This document shows positions 11,167-23,280 of a DNA stretch of 64,000 bases, piece after piece. Source of the DNA: Aphanomyces cochlioides (taxonomy: Eukaryota > Oomycota > Saprolegniomycetes > Saprolegniales > Verrucalvaceae); contig JAHQRK010000003.1 in NCBI GenBank assembly GCA_019828595.1, forward strand, positions 682,001-746,000. Reading direction: 5' to 3'. The notes below the pieces were generated by a model. It was given only the letters and a program-made list of their open reading frames with translations. It searched no databases and was not told where the DNA came from. The stretch's first letter is position 1; each line of letters begins with the position of its first letter. The position numbers and the translations under genes were made by a program.

Positions 11167-14100
11167 ATGACGCGCTTCCGATGGATCTTCTGGCTCTGCG
11201 CGCTTCCTTGGGCCCTTGGAGCGACAACATTGTCAGGTATATATGTAATTGTCATATTTACGTCTTTACTGAGGATTGCTCTAGTTTCGCGCAAGGAAGG
11301 AATCGCGACAGGACAAGTGGACGTTCTGCAAGGACTGCCTGGCGCGCTAGCACTATCGTACTACTTGACAGGCGCTGGAGATTTACATTACGCTGTCGTG
11401 TTGCAGGGGCATAATGCTCTTACCGCGCAAGATATCAAAGACGCTGCGATTCAGAGCGCAGCGACATTGTCGACTGAAGCTGGCACGTTCACGTCCAAGT
11501 CTGCAACGCGTTTGGCGTGGAATGTCTTGGACCTTGCGCCAAATACCACGTACGATGTGTACTTTGTGGCTGAAGCTAGCAATAGCAACGGTGTCTTTGG
11601 CACGGTGCGCGTATCATTGCTCGATATGGCCTTGATTCATGTGATATAGGTGGTTTCTGTCAATGGAACGACGACGCATCCCCACGCCCCACGCCTCTCT
11701 TTGCAGCGAAGTGGCCCTGTGCGCGCTAGTTCATCTACGGCTGAATTTGTCGTCAATTGCAGTTCTCCGGGGCTACTTCATTACATTATCGTGCCAACAA
11801 GAGCTAGCCAGAATTTATCGGCCACCGATATTTGGACCAGCAATCAGACTCTTTCTCTCTCGATTCCCTTGACCAATGCTGTGCAAGTCAATGTGACGGA
11901 TTTGGCTCCATTCACGACGTACGATGTATGGATGGTCACAGAAGTCAAAGGAAGCGATGGCGTTCTCGGCCGAGTGCTGCATGCACCAGAAGCTTTTACT
12001 ACTCACGCAGTCGCACCAGACGTCGTCAATCTGGGCTGCGTTCCACGCGGGGGAACGATAAGTGAGCTTCTTGTTGGCCTTCGATTAGAGTTCCCCGCCT
12101 TGGCTTTTGTCAACTACAACGTTCAGTCAGCATTGAGAGCAGTCGGATATGCATTGTTCTACGTGGCAACAACTGAAGGGTCGTTGGAGCCAAGCCTCAA
12201 TACCCCAGAAGCCATTCAAAACGCAACCAACACTACCACACGTCACGCAAGCCAATTGCAATTGTCGTTTCCCGCACGCGAAGTCAACAATGTCGCAGTT
12301 GTTGCTGCCACTGACACGACTGTCGATATCCACGCCAACATCACTGCGTTAAAAGCTGGAACAAACTACTCGTTGGCAATTGTAGTCGAGACCAAGGGAA
12401 GCCACGGCTTATTTGGAAGAATTGGAGCAATCTCTGGTTGCCAAACACATGCACCAGCGCCAATGGTCAAGTCTATCGAAGTAGCAGCGCTACCAAAGTC
12501 GACAAGCATGGCTATCTTACGTGTCAGTGTGGAAGCTGCAGCTAACATCCACTACGTCGTTGGCGAGCCAAATGCATTCCATAAAGTCGTTGTTGACCAG
12601 AAGAACGCATTGGCAACCTACGTAGCTGCGAACGAATCGTTCCAAGTTGGTTCAATCCAAAATGTGCCTTCGAACGAATGGACAAATGTGACTTTGACCG
12701 ATTTGAACGCATCGACCATGTACTCCGTGGTAATTTTCACCGAGACAGTGGACAGCTTTGGTGTATTTGGACTACCTTCGTCAAAGACGGACTTCAAAAC
12801 GAATGAACCAGCTGGATCAGTGGCCATTCTTGAAGCAGCTCCTGTCAAAGGCTCGACGACTCAAGTCTCCATATCTGTGAAGCCATCAGACCCTCGTAAT
12901 ATCGTCTCACTGTGTTGGAAGGAAGCCGCGCCGACGGCATTTACGTGTGGCAATCATACGCCCGTTCTGAGCAATCTCACAGAAGATACAATCTACGAAA
13001 TGTACGTCGTGGCGGAGACAGCGCAAGGCGTTGTGGGTGTCCCAAGCGACATCGTCACTGTTTCAACTCACGCCCTGCCTCCCACTGAACTTGCTTTGCA
13101 TCTAAGTCGCATCGGAGGTCGGTTTGACCTGTTAGCTGCCACAATTACGACAACAAAGCCATGCTGGCTTCATGTTGCCTTGCTGGCTGCTGAGAATATC
13201 ACAAAGACGCCTCTCACTCGTGACACCATTTTGCAAAACCAGACCACAACGCACTACTACAATGTGACCGACTATGACAATGGTTCAACTGCCTTGACGT
13301 TTGACAATCTCCAACCGAACGCTACATACACGCTAGCCGTCTTTCCTGAAAGCTTGTCAGTGAACGGTACAGGCTCTCAAGTCTACGGCGCTCTAGAAAC
13401 CATCAATGCGACGACGTACGCAGCCGCCCCTACGGTCTTGCAGAGTGCAGCCTTACCTCTCAATGCTACTGTGGACAAGATCTTGCTAGTGGTCAACCTC
13501 ACGACGCCTGGACGTCTTCACTACATGATTACAGATAGAGACCTCCACGATCCAAACGTGTTGCGAACTACCAACCCGTCGTTTTACGTGCGCCGAGGTC
13601 ACTTTGACGTGGTCGACCAAGTTTGGACTACCGTCAACGAAACAAGAGGGGGCGTCAACATCTCAGTTCCGCTTGCTTTGCCCATCTTCGAAGGAAACCA
13701 CACAATTGACGACACGCTAGAACCTGACACGATGTACCACGTATTTGTGACGACGGAGACGTTTGATAGTTTTGGTGTTTTTGGAGCTCTTCCTGCGCCG
13801 CTACTCGCCACGACTCATGCTCCACCACCGACGTTTACAACATTGTCCATCTTACCAACTCCATGGAAAGCCACGTCCATTGATCTCAACTTGACCCTGT
13901 CACGCTACGGTCTCGTCCATTACATCCTCATGCTTCGCAATCCGGGTAACGCGTTTGCGTTCAATGCGTCCAACGAGACTATTGACATCTCCCAATTTGA
14001 TAGTTATATCCTCACAGCTGGTCACATCCAACGTGCCTCGCTCGAAGAACTCGGAGAAGGCGTCATGTTAAATGGCTCGCTGACTGTTTCACGAGAAGAC

Positions 14101-16607
14101 TGGTCGAAGCAAACGCAAACTCACAAAGCCTTCACAAATTTGATCTCTGGAGCAACGTATGAACTTTGCATTGTTGCCGAGACGGATGCTAGCTACGGCG
14201 TCTTTGGTCCAGTGTCCTGTCATGTCGTCACGACGTTTGTCGACTACACAAACGCTACATCAGCGCAGGACAAGTGGCTCGTAGAACCTGTGGATGGCAC
14301 GACTGATCAAGTTGTGTTGACGTGGCATCGAAGGTCGGAAGCACCCATCAGGCCGTATTTTGTCCTTGTCAAAGGATCAGCGCCACCCTCATTTGGTGCA
14401 AATGGCTTTTCACGAACGACTTTCTCGGAAATAATTCCAGGACAACATAGCGTTGTTGCTGCTGGAGAACTCCCATCCCTTGCTACCAACCCGACAACGC
14501 ATCAAATTGTTATTGAGAACTTGGCCCCCCATACGCCGTACTTTGCGTTCTTCTCCGGAGAAACACTCGGCTCCCATGGCGTCTTCACTGACGTCAAAGG
14601 CCCGATTTCAACAATGACACATGCGCCTCCTCCAGTCTTGAATAGCTACGCTGCCCGCCCTGCTGCTGGCAACACAACTGGGTTTCAACTTGTCCTTGAA
14701 TTGGCTTGCGATAAAAGTGCTCAGAGCTGTAATGGTGCGCTCATTCATGCAGTCGTCACTTTGCCAAAGTGCCCGCCGCCCATGCCATTGCATTTAGCTG
14801 ATTCTTGCGTCCTGGTGTACAAGCGCGACAACGTGACTCTCCCGTCTAATACCCCCCTCAAGGATTATAAAATCTTTCTCCAAGACGATGCAAGGTTGAA
14901 ACCAACCACGAGCTACGTAGTTCATGTAGCCACCGAAACAATCAACAGCCATGGCGTGCTGTCACCCTGGACGTCTATCGCTACTGCGACGCATCCAGTG
15001 CCGCCCAGCTTTGTTGACATTCAAGTGCGTCCAAAGCACGCATCAACGACGGAGCTTGAGCTTGCATTTGAGCTGTCAACGACTGGATTTGTCCATTACA
15101 TGATCGCCGAGAACACGAAGCACGTCGAAGTTTTGTCGCCGTACAACGTCAGCTCCAAGAAGAAGAATGGCGAAGATTGGCACAAATATCCGCATCAAAC
15201 AATCTCGTACAGACGAACGATCACAGTGACGTCTCCAAAGCCCCAGATCGAAGTCCTGAACTACTTATCAGCCGACACAAGCTACACGGTGTGGGTTGTC
15301 GCCGAGACGCTGATAGACGCAGATTTGTACACGCAAATCCTTGTGTTTGCCAATGTGTCGACATTTGCACCAGCTCCACTCTTGCTAGCTCATCAAGCTG
15401 GACCAACTCCAGCGTCAACGACAGAGCTACGTCTTGATTACAAGTTGAACACTGTCCAAGGCCTTGTCCATTGCATGGTAGCAATGGCGACACGCTGGAC
15501 GCCAACGCTAGCTGGTCCTGCCGTCTTTGGGAACCGCATCGGCTTTGATACGAAAGTTGTCGCCCAAGTGACGATTAATGCAACAGGCAGCGAAGGTTCA
15601 GTGGATATTCCAGTGCCCCATCCTGACACCAGCTACACCATCTACTTGGTCACTGAAACATTCAATTCCCATGGCGTCTTTGGCGTCGTGGCACAGCTTG
15701 ATCATATCAAGTCGTCCGCGCACGCCCCAGCGATTATAAACTCCACAGTTGTAGCAGCCGACGCTCGAACAGATGCGCTCTCGGTCGGGCTCGAGCTATC
15801 AAGTCCTGGCATCGTCCATTATTCAGTTGTCGAGAAGAACCATCCCCTGAACGGAAAGGAAGCATCGTCCATCATCTCCAACACTTCGTCCGTTGTATTC
15901 CTCATCGATGGTTTGCGTGAGAGCACTTGGTACGACGTGTACATTCAAACCGAAACAATCGGTAGCCGAGGCGTCTTGGGGGCGCTAGTCAAAGCTCCAA
16001 GTCTCACGCCAACACACGGCCCGCCTCCCGTCGTTTTGGAAGAAGTTGACTGCACTGGAGCTCCAAATTGTGAACTTCTGGGCCGCGAACCTGTAAGTTC
16101 TCCTGGCATATCAAGGTTTCATCTTATTGCCTTCACTAGTGCTGGCTTGTTTCGGCCACATGCGGTGAATGCCGCGAGGGTTACGTTGGAGACGATGGTC
16201 CTGCAAACACTCAATGCACGGTCGGTGCCAAGAAGAAAGGTACAGAGAGCATGACGCAGAAGACATTGACCTCACTGGTGCTCTCAGGGAAGAAGACGAT
16301 TGGGATCAAGATTAGCGGCGTCAAGCAGGCGACTCCTGTCGAAACGGAAGTCCAGCCAAGTGGGGCTGCGTATGAGCCATGCCCAGACCATTCGACCTTT
16401 TCTCTCACGTTGAATCGATGCGAATGCGCAGAAGGCTACACGATGCAACACAACTCGTGTGTGCTCCTGTGTCCACCAAATTCATCCCCGTCGTCTCCTG
16501 GAAAGTGCCAATGCGATCCTGGTTTCGTCTTGGACTCGCTCCAGACTGCCTGCGTCTTGCGTGGTCCAGGCAGTGGACCCATTGGTGGTGTAAGCGCCAT
16601 CTCGTAA
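11167..16607 (+). CDS. Large secreted protein of about 13 diverged repeat modules
   Basis: Predicted secreted/surface protein of 1766 aa from four exons (11167-11236, 11285-11604, 11650-16092, 16140-16607). It begins with a signal peptide (FWLCALPWALGAT). Roughly 13 modules of about 110-140 residues follow. Each ends with a recognisable block: Leu-x-Pro-x-Thr-x-Tyr, a beta-strand, a Thr-Glu-Thr-like triplet, Ser-His-Gly-Val-Phe-Gly, then Thr-His-Ala-Pro-Pro-Pro. That pattern suggests fibronectin-III-like or related beta-sandwich domains, but I cannot name the domain with certainty. N-glycosylation sequons (NxS/T) are very frequent. The last exon pair encodes a Cys-rich EGF-like tail (CGECREGYVGDDG, CECAEGYTM, CQCDPGFVLD). 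No C-terminal TM or clear GPI signal is seen. An adhesin or wall-associated role is inference. Confidence 0.85.
11720..16060 (+). repeat. Array of about 13 protein-level modules
   Basis: Thirteen occurrences of the Tyr-x-Val-x-x-x-Thr-Glu ... Ser-x-Gly-Val-Phe-Gly ... Thr-His-Ala-Pro-Pro block can be counted through the preceding gene (the first lies just upstream, near 11550). Modules 5, 6 and 11 have lost part of the Ser-x-Gly-Val-Phe-Gly motif. The repeats are diverged at DNA level, so this is an old expansion, not a recent tandem array. Confidence 0.75.
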
Positions 16608-16747
16608 GATCTCAACACGGTACTCTTCCTTCTATTTCTGTTGTTCCGTGTGGAGACAAGCGACGTGTGAAAGGACGTCACGGCGGCCTCTTTGTAACTG
16701 ATTCAAGTTGACACGACCATCGCATCGACGACAAAAACCAACCAACA

Positions 16748-19490
16748 ATGGTCAAGTACTCCACGGCGAGACTGCTGTACAAGATTGACACGTTCATCTC
16801 GACAAAGAAGGGGCAAACTGTCATGCTCGTCAGCTTTGGTTTGTTTCTCATGACTGTTTCCGGTCTCTTCTTCTCGCTCCTTCCCCATGGGACGCACATC
16901 GAAGTAGAGGCCGAGACAGATCTTGGAATCGAAGACGGCAGTGGATCTGGCTCAAGCTCAGACACGCTCAGGTCGCTGGTGGCATTTTCACAAGTCGAGA
17001 CGACTCCAACCGACTCAACATCGTCCAGCTCTGAAAGTACGACGGAAGGAGAGGCACACAGCAGCGAACACGCCTCAATCATTGCGAGCATTTGGGAATG
17101 CTGGCTTTTCATCTCGGACCCAGGAGCTCAAGGCGAACAAGTCGAATGGGTACGTCCATCCAAAGTGTCTGCGAATCTTGTCTAATACCACGGAAGAACA
17201 AACGCATCTTTGCCTTCTTTGTGAGTGTCATCGGCATGATGTACTTCTTTGTCATTATCGGCTTTGTCGTCGACTCGATTCGCGACAAGATGGAAGATTT
17301 GAAGAAAGGAAGGAGCAATGTGATTGAAAAGAACCATTCGGTGGCGCTCCTCGTTGTCCATGGTACTCATCTGCACTGACGTAGTTGCTCCTCGGCTGGT
17401 CTGACAAGTCTGTCGCGTTGATCAAACAGCTTTGTCTTGCCAACGAAAGCGAAGGCGGCGGCATCATTGTCATCTTGGCCGACATGGAGAAAGAACACAT
17501 TGAAACTGAGCTCGAGTCGCAGATCGACGAGCATGAATACCACAAGACCAAGGTCGTCGTGCGGTCGGGAAGTCCACTTCTCGTGTCGGATTTGAAAAAA
17601 GTATCGGCACACACGGCTCGCAGCATCACAATCATGGCGACATCGATCGACGCCGATAAGTCTGACGCGGCGTGCTTGCGTATCATCCTTGGTTTGCGTG
17701 GTCTCTTCCAGGTAAGCAAATTCTCCTCAGCTACGTGGATCGTCGCCTTTGTAGCTCCAAGGCCATGTTGTCGCGGAAGTTCGCGACATTGACAACGAAC
17801 CGCTCGTACATTTAGTCGGCGGTTCCATTGTCGAGACACTTGTATCGCATGATATCATCGGACGGCTCATTTTGCTCTCGGCACGATCCCCAGGGCTCTC
17901 TCGAGGTGCATTGATCTGTGTCTGCGACTGCTTTATCGTTCTTCATAGTCTACAATTCGGTCTTGGGATTTGACGGCGACGAGTTTTATTGCAAAGCGTG
18001 GCCGGAAGTTGTCGGCGTGGCCTTTCGCGACTTGATTCCGCGCTTTCCAGCCGCGGCTCCGATCGGCGTCAAGACTGCCAAAGGCAAAGTTGTCATCAAA
18101 CCCGCGTTGGACTACACCATCCAGCCTGGCGATGAAATCATCGTCTTGGCGGAAGACAACGATACGTACAAAGCGGAGGAGCCGGTCGTGATCCCGCCCG
18201 TGGCGATTCCAGCCGTCGCTCCGAAAGACAAGTTCAAGGAGAAGATTCTCGTCTGTGGCTGGCGCCGCGACGTCCAGGACATGCTTGTGCTCTTGGACAA
18301 CTTCCTTGAACGTGGCAGTGAAGTCCATTTGGTGAACGAATTGACGGTACGTGGCTGTCGTGTGGTTCGTCACAATCCGACGACGGTTTAGATGGACGAA
18401 CGCGAAGAGTTTCTCACGCAGGGCGGCGTCGACATGGACAGCTTTGAGCACTGTTCGTTCCTCCACTTTGTCGGGAATACATCGGTGCGCCGCTACTTGG
18501 AACCGCTGCCTTTGGAGACGTACACGTCGATCATGGTCTTGTGCGACTTCCAGCGAGAACTGGACGTCCTCAACTCGGACTCGCATTCGCTCGCGACTGT
18601 GCTCTTGGTGCGGAGCCTCCAGAAGCAGCGCAAGTACAAGCTCAAGGAATCGCTCTTTGGTCCGCGGATATGCACTGCGATCGACCGATGGACACGCCAT
18701 GCGTCGAGCAAGTGTCCATGCATTACGGAGATTCTCGACCCTCGAACACAGAAGACTGTCGTGGCCAACTCGACGATCTCTGGCCATTCCGACTTTGTCA
18801 TGTCGAACGAGCTCATCTCGTGCATGCTCGCCATGATCTCCGAGTCGCGCGAAGTGAAGCATATCCTCTCCAAGCTCCTCTCGCCGCATTCCAACACGTT
18901 CATCGTCCAGCCGTCGTCGCGGTACTTGAGATCCCCGACCGAAATTCTCTCGTATTTTCAAATGTCGATGCGAGTGCTCCATGCCGATGAGCTCCTCGTC
19001 GGCTACATCTCAAAGCGAGGTTTCCTTCCATGGTTCATGCGTCATGACGTGTTCTCTTCTAGACAAGAATGCGCCGGCGGTGCTCAATCCCAAGGACAAG
19101 ACAAAGCCGATCCGTTGGCGCAATTTAGATTTGATCGTCATCGCAGGTGGCTCCACTCTCGGTGACCGCGCGACGGACATCAAACGAGCTGTCGTGGAGC
19201 AAATTGAAGACTCGGTGCGTCGCAAGCGTGGATCTCTCCTCGCTCGCCAAATGTCGGTCGACGACAAAAACGTCGGCGTCGTCGCGAGCAACCCGATCGA
19301 AGCATTTGCGACGACGCGCAAGTCGGTCACGTATCGAGTGCTTGTGAAACCCGGTCCGGGAGGCCACAAGATGCCCAAATTCGACGCCGACGTCCAACTC
19401 ACGCCGGAAGTGCGGCAGAAACTCATGCACTTGAACGACGAAGTCCAGCGACTCCTTGCAAAGTACTCGAGTGTTCCGACTGCATCCTAA
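16748..19490 (+). CDS. CASTOR/POLLUX-like ion channel, copy A
   Basis: Homologue of the CASTOR/POLLUX (DMI1) family, tetrameric RCK-gated cation channels known from plant nuclear envelopes. Seven exons (16748-17149, 17197-17340, 17385-17711, 17755-17905, 17949-18346, 18392-19019, 19063-19490) give 825 aa. An N-terminal TM segment (QTVMLVSFGLFLMTVSGLFF), an acidic/Ser-rich loop, a pore region (WECWLFISDPGAQG), and an inner helix (FVVDSIRDKMEDLKKG) precede two RCK-type cytosolic halves. Diagnostic blocks are LLLGWSDKSVALIKQL, VVVRSGSPLLVSDLKK, GHVVAEVRDIDNEPLVHLVG, VLGFDGDEFYCKAWP and EIIVLAEDNDTYK. The predicted filter SDPGAQG differs from the plant AD(A/S)GNHA. It starts 140 bp after the modular secreted gene and is followed by its paralogue. 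Confidence 0.9.
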
Positions 19491-19833
19491 ACACGTTCCG
19501 TCCACCAATTTCGTCTTGCGAGTACACTTCACTCGACCGTCAGGATTGTTTGACACGTGGAACCACCGCGATCTACGCGTTGGACGAGCAGCATCGATGC
19601 CCCCTTGGGGGGACGACGACGGGGGGGAAGGTCGAATATTCACTTTGGCTTCGTGGTGGAAAGCAGAGAAGGTTCGATGCTGAGAGTCGTCCTAGAGGCG
19701 GCACGAGCATGATGGGGGGAGCATGGGGGGAGCATGACATCCACTCAACTTTGAGTTGTTTCTTTCGTGGGCCGTTTCAAGAGCAGTGGAGGTTTCATCG
19801 TCCGCCTGGCTAGAGCCGACGTCAGTCGTTGGC

Positions 19834-22454
19834 ATGACGGACGTCAAAGTCGTGCCGACGAATGCCAACAAATACGCCGTCAACGAAAGCAGCGCTTCCC
19901 TTCTATCACACAGCGGATCGTCCACGAATCTCGTGACGAAAAGCTCGATCGCGCTCCTTGGGAAGAAGAAAGCCGCCAAGAAGAAGCGCAGCTACACATA
20001 CCACGCGCTCCTGGCGTACAAGATCGACACGTTCATCTCGACGCGGCGGGGGCAAACGATCACGCTTGTCACGTTCGGCAGCGTCTTCACGCTCGTGATG
20101 GCAGGCATCATCTACGCGATCCACGACGTCTCCGACTCGCATTTCGACGAAGCGCTCTGGGATGCGTGGATGTACATGACGTTTCCAGGCGCGCAGCGGG
20201 AAGCTCACGGCTGGGTACGTCTCGCTCCGCTCCTTCTTGACATGGCCGGCCTTGTAGAAAAAGCGAGGGATCGCCATGGTCGTCACGATCATCGGGATCC
20301 TCTTCTTCGCGGTCAATCTTGGCTTTGTCGTCGACAGCGTGCGGGAAAAGATGGACAGTCTCAAGAAGGGCAAGAGCCAAATCGTCGAGGACAACCACAC
20401 GGTAGAGCAGCTCTCGCCATTTCCATCATCTTGCTCATGCGTGGACGACGGTAGCTGCTTCTCGGATGGACGGACAAGTCGATCTACCTCATCCGTGAGA
20501 TTTGCCGCGCCAACGAAAGCGAGAAGGGCGGCGTGATCGTCGTCCTCGCAGAGCTCGAGAAGGAACACCTCGAGGCGGAACTCCACTCGCAAATGCACGT
20601 CGACGACCTCCTTGGGACCAAAGTTGTCTTCCGGTCGGGCAATCCGCTGCTCATTGTCGACCTCCTCAAAGTTTCCGCCCACACGGCGCGCAGTATTGTC
20701 ATCATGGCGTCCCTCGGCGACGCGGACAAGTCAGATGCGTCCGTCCTGCGCATCATCTTGAGTCTCCTCGGTCTTCCCAGCGTACGATCTTCCTCCTTGG
20801 CCTCAAGACGCTCATGTGTGTCGTAGTTGCGCGGCCATGTCGTCGCGGAAGTGCGAGATATTGACAATGAGCCGTTGATTGCATTAGTCGGCGGGGGTGC
20901 CGTCGAGACGTTGGTCTCCCACGACGTCATCGGCCGTCTTGTCATCATGTCCGCGCGGTCTCCAGGACTAGCCAAAGGTAAACCATCGATCTTGCCGCTC
21001 GTTTGACTTGCTTGGCGGCAGTCTTTAGCGCCGTCCTTGGGTTTGCCGGGAATGAATTTTACATCAGTGCATGGCCAACTTGTGTCGGCGTTCCGTTTTC
21101 ACAGCTCCAGGACCGCTTCGAGTCGGCGATTCCGATCGGGATTGAGAGGAAAGATGGCGAGGTTGAGATCAAACCGCCTCCAGATCGATTGATAGAAGCT
21201 GACGAGTCGATTGTGTTCCTCGCGGAAGACAACGACACATACAAAGCCGCTGAGACGCCGATCGTGATCCCACCCGTGCCAGACCATCCCCTCGTGACGT
21301 CAGAGCGGCAACTCGAGAAGATCCTCATGTGTGGCTGGCGTCGCGACATCCGTGACATGATCAAACTTCTCGACGAGCTTGTCCTGCACGGTTCGGAAGT
21401 CCACTTGCTGTGTGAAGATCCTCCGATTGACGACCGCGATCGCCAGCTTGTCGAGAGCGGCTTGGACCTCAACACGCTCGAGAACATTGAGCTGATCCAC
21501 CAGTTTGGCAACTCGGCGATCCGTCGTCACGTCGACACGCTTCCCCTTCAAGAGTACACGAGCGTGATGGTTCTTGGCGATCAGTCGCGCGAGACGGACA
21601 TTCTCCACTCGGACTCTCATTCCTTGAGCACTGTTCTCTTGCTCCGAGGGCTTCAAACTGCAAGGAAGAAGCGCGCGAAGCGACGACTCTTGACTGAACG
21701 AGTCGCAAACGCCGTGTCGAAATGGGTGGCGAGCTTGGACCAAGACCACTCATCGCAGTGTCCATGCATCACGGAGATCCTCGATCCACGGACACAGAAG
21801 ACCATCTCGAGCAACAAAACCATTGCGCGCCACTCCGAGTTCATCCAGTCCAACGAACTAGTCAGCTGCATGCTTGCCATGATCTCCGAGAGCCGCAAAG
21901 TCAAGAAGATCCTCAACGAACTTCTCGGCGCGACGGGCTGCTCGTTCCAAGTCGAACCGTCGTCGCGGTACTGCGACCCGAGCGAACTCTTGAGCTTCTA
22001 CCAAGTCGCCAAGCGCGCCATGGTACATGACGAAGTCCTCTGCGGGTATCAAACTCGCATCGCGTCCGATGGAACCGTGCTCAATCCGCCCGACAAGAAC
22101 AAACCGCGGTCTTGGAAAGACATGGACTTTGTCATCATCCGGGACCGGAAGGACCAGGACAAGAAGCGAGAACTCGTCGACAAAGGCGCGGAAGCGTTCC
22201 AAGACGCAGGACGACATCACCACGTCGCGGAACTCCTCGACAGCAATCGCGTCATGGCTGCCGGGATGGACGACATTGACGAAGCGGTCGACCAAGTGCT
22301 TAGCAAGACCGCCGAGAACGAGCATGTGGTCCAAATGACACGGGAAGTGCTCCAACGCTTGGCGATCAAGCTCTCGGTCATCCTCAAGGAATGCCACGAC
22401 GACAACGACAAAACTCCATCCACGCCGCCGCCGCCGTCCATCGACGCGCGATAA
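19834..22454 (+). CDS. CASTOR/POLLUX-like ion channel, copy B
   Basis: Tandem paralogue of the preceding channel; 811 aa from five exons (19834-20214, 20258-20401, 20455-20781, 20827-20977, 21022-22454). Exons 2, 3 and 4 have the same lengths (144, 327, 151) and phases as in copy A, but the last two introns of copy A are absent here. The TM segment (TITLVTFGSVFTLVMAGIIY), pore (WDAWMYMTFPGAQREA), inner helix (GFVVDSVREKMDSLKKG) and RCK blocks (LLLGWTDKSIYLIREI, GHVVAEVRDIDNEPLIALVG, VLGFAGNEFYISAWP) match. The acidic loop after TM1 of copy A is missing. The filter region reads TFPGAQR. Start at 19834 is the first ATG in frame; an upstream TTG extension is unlikely. Confidence 0.9.
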
Positions 22455-22494
22455 TGTGTTCATCTTGTAACATCTAACTACCGTCGCGTTCTCT

Positions 22495-23206
22495 CTACTT
22501 CTTCGTGAACGTGAGGACGATCGGCGTCACGATCGCCGCGACAATCATGAGGACGAGCAATGCGATGAGGAACTGCTTCTTCGTCTTCTCCCACCGCAGA
22601 TACGCCGCTTGCTCTTCGGCAGTGACGGCGGCGCCGATCTCGAGCGACACGGCTTCAATGTCGGCCTTGACGTGTTCGATCACGGCCGTCTGGTCGTGGA
22701 CGACTTTGTGGACTTGGTCGACCGTGTGGACCAAGTGGCCCATCTCTTCCGCGAGAGCGAGCTCCTTCTCGAGGACGTCGCGGCCGGCTTTGAACTCGTC
22801 CGACGAGACCGTCCCGCTCTGAATCAAGTCTACAACGACGTCCGTCAATCTTCACGGAGAGCGCGGGCGCCGTCTGACCGTATTCGACGACGGCTTCGTG
22901 TTTCCGAGTGTGCATGCGCTGCGTCTCGAGGAGCCGCTTCATGGTCGCAACAAAGTCCACCTGGACGACCTTCACGTCGACTTTGGCATGTTTGTGCTTG
23001 AGAAAGTTGGCGACTTGCCGCGACAGCGCGGTCGCTTCGTCGAGTGGCGCTTGCGTCTGCTCGACAAAGAGCTTCTCCGTCGTCACGTCCGGCGCATGGC
23101 AGCGATCTTCAACGATGCTGAGGCATTCCTTCATCCGCGCCACGGCCGCCGCAGCCTGCTCGACGGTATTCAGCGTCGCGCTTTCCACTGTCGCTGTCGA
23201 CGCCAT
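22495..23206 (-). CDS. Syntaxin-like Q-SNARE, copy A
   Basis: Tail-anchored t-SNARE of 220 aa for membrane fusion. Two exons (22879-23206 and 22495-22829) with a 49-nt phase-1 intron. The N-terminal helices (VARMKECLSIVEDRC) resemble a syntaxin Habc bundle. The SNARE motif runs to about residue 180, with a zero-layer Gln in HKVVHDQTAVIEHV, and the C-terminus is one TM anchor (FLIALLVLMIVAAIVTPIVL) with a short FTKK tail. It converges on the second CASTOR/POLLUX-like gene (40 bp apart) and is followed upstream on the same strand by a paralogue. Qa type is likely; the compartment cannot be told. Confidence 0.85.
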
Positions 23207-23280
23207 GAGAATGTCAAGGAAGACTAAATTTAGACTTTGACATGGATGGAAGAACGCATGGAAGATGATGGATCGCCGCG

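Noticed and set aside
16560..16800. Fusion of the modular secreted protein with the first channel into one receptor-channel
   Set aside because: A GTAAGC donor-like site exists near 16591, but every joining frame I could try before the channel ATG contains a stop.
19600..19740. G-rich stretch between the two channels as a regulatory G-quadruplex
   Set aside because: G runs are separated unevenly (CCCCCTTGGGGGG, then two ATGGGGGGAGC copies) and do not form a regular four-run pattern that I can defend.
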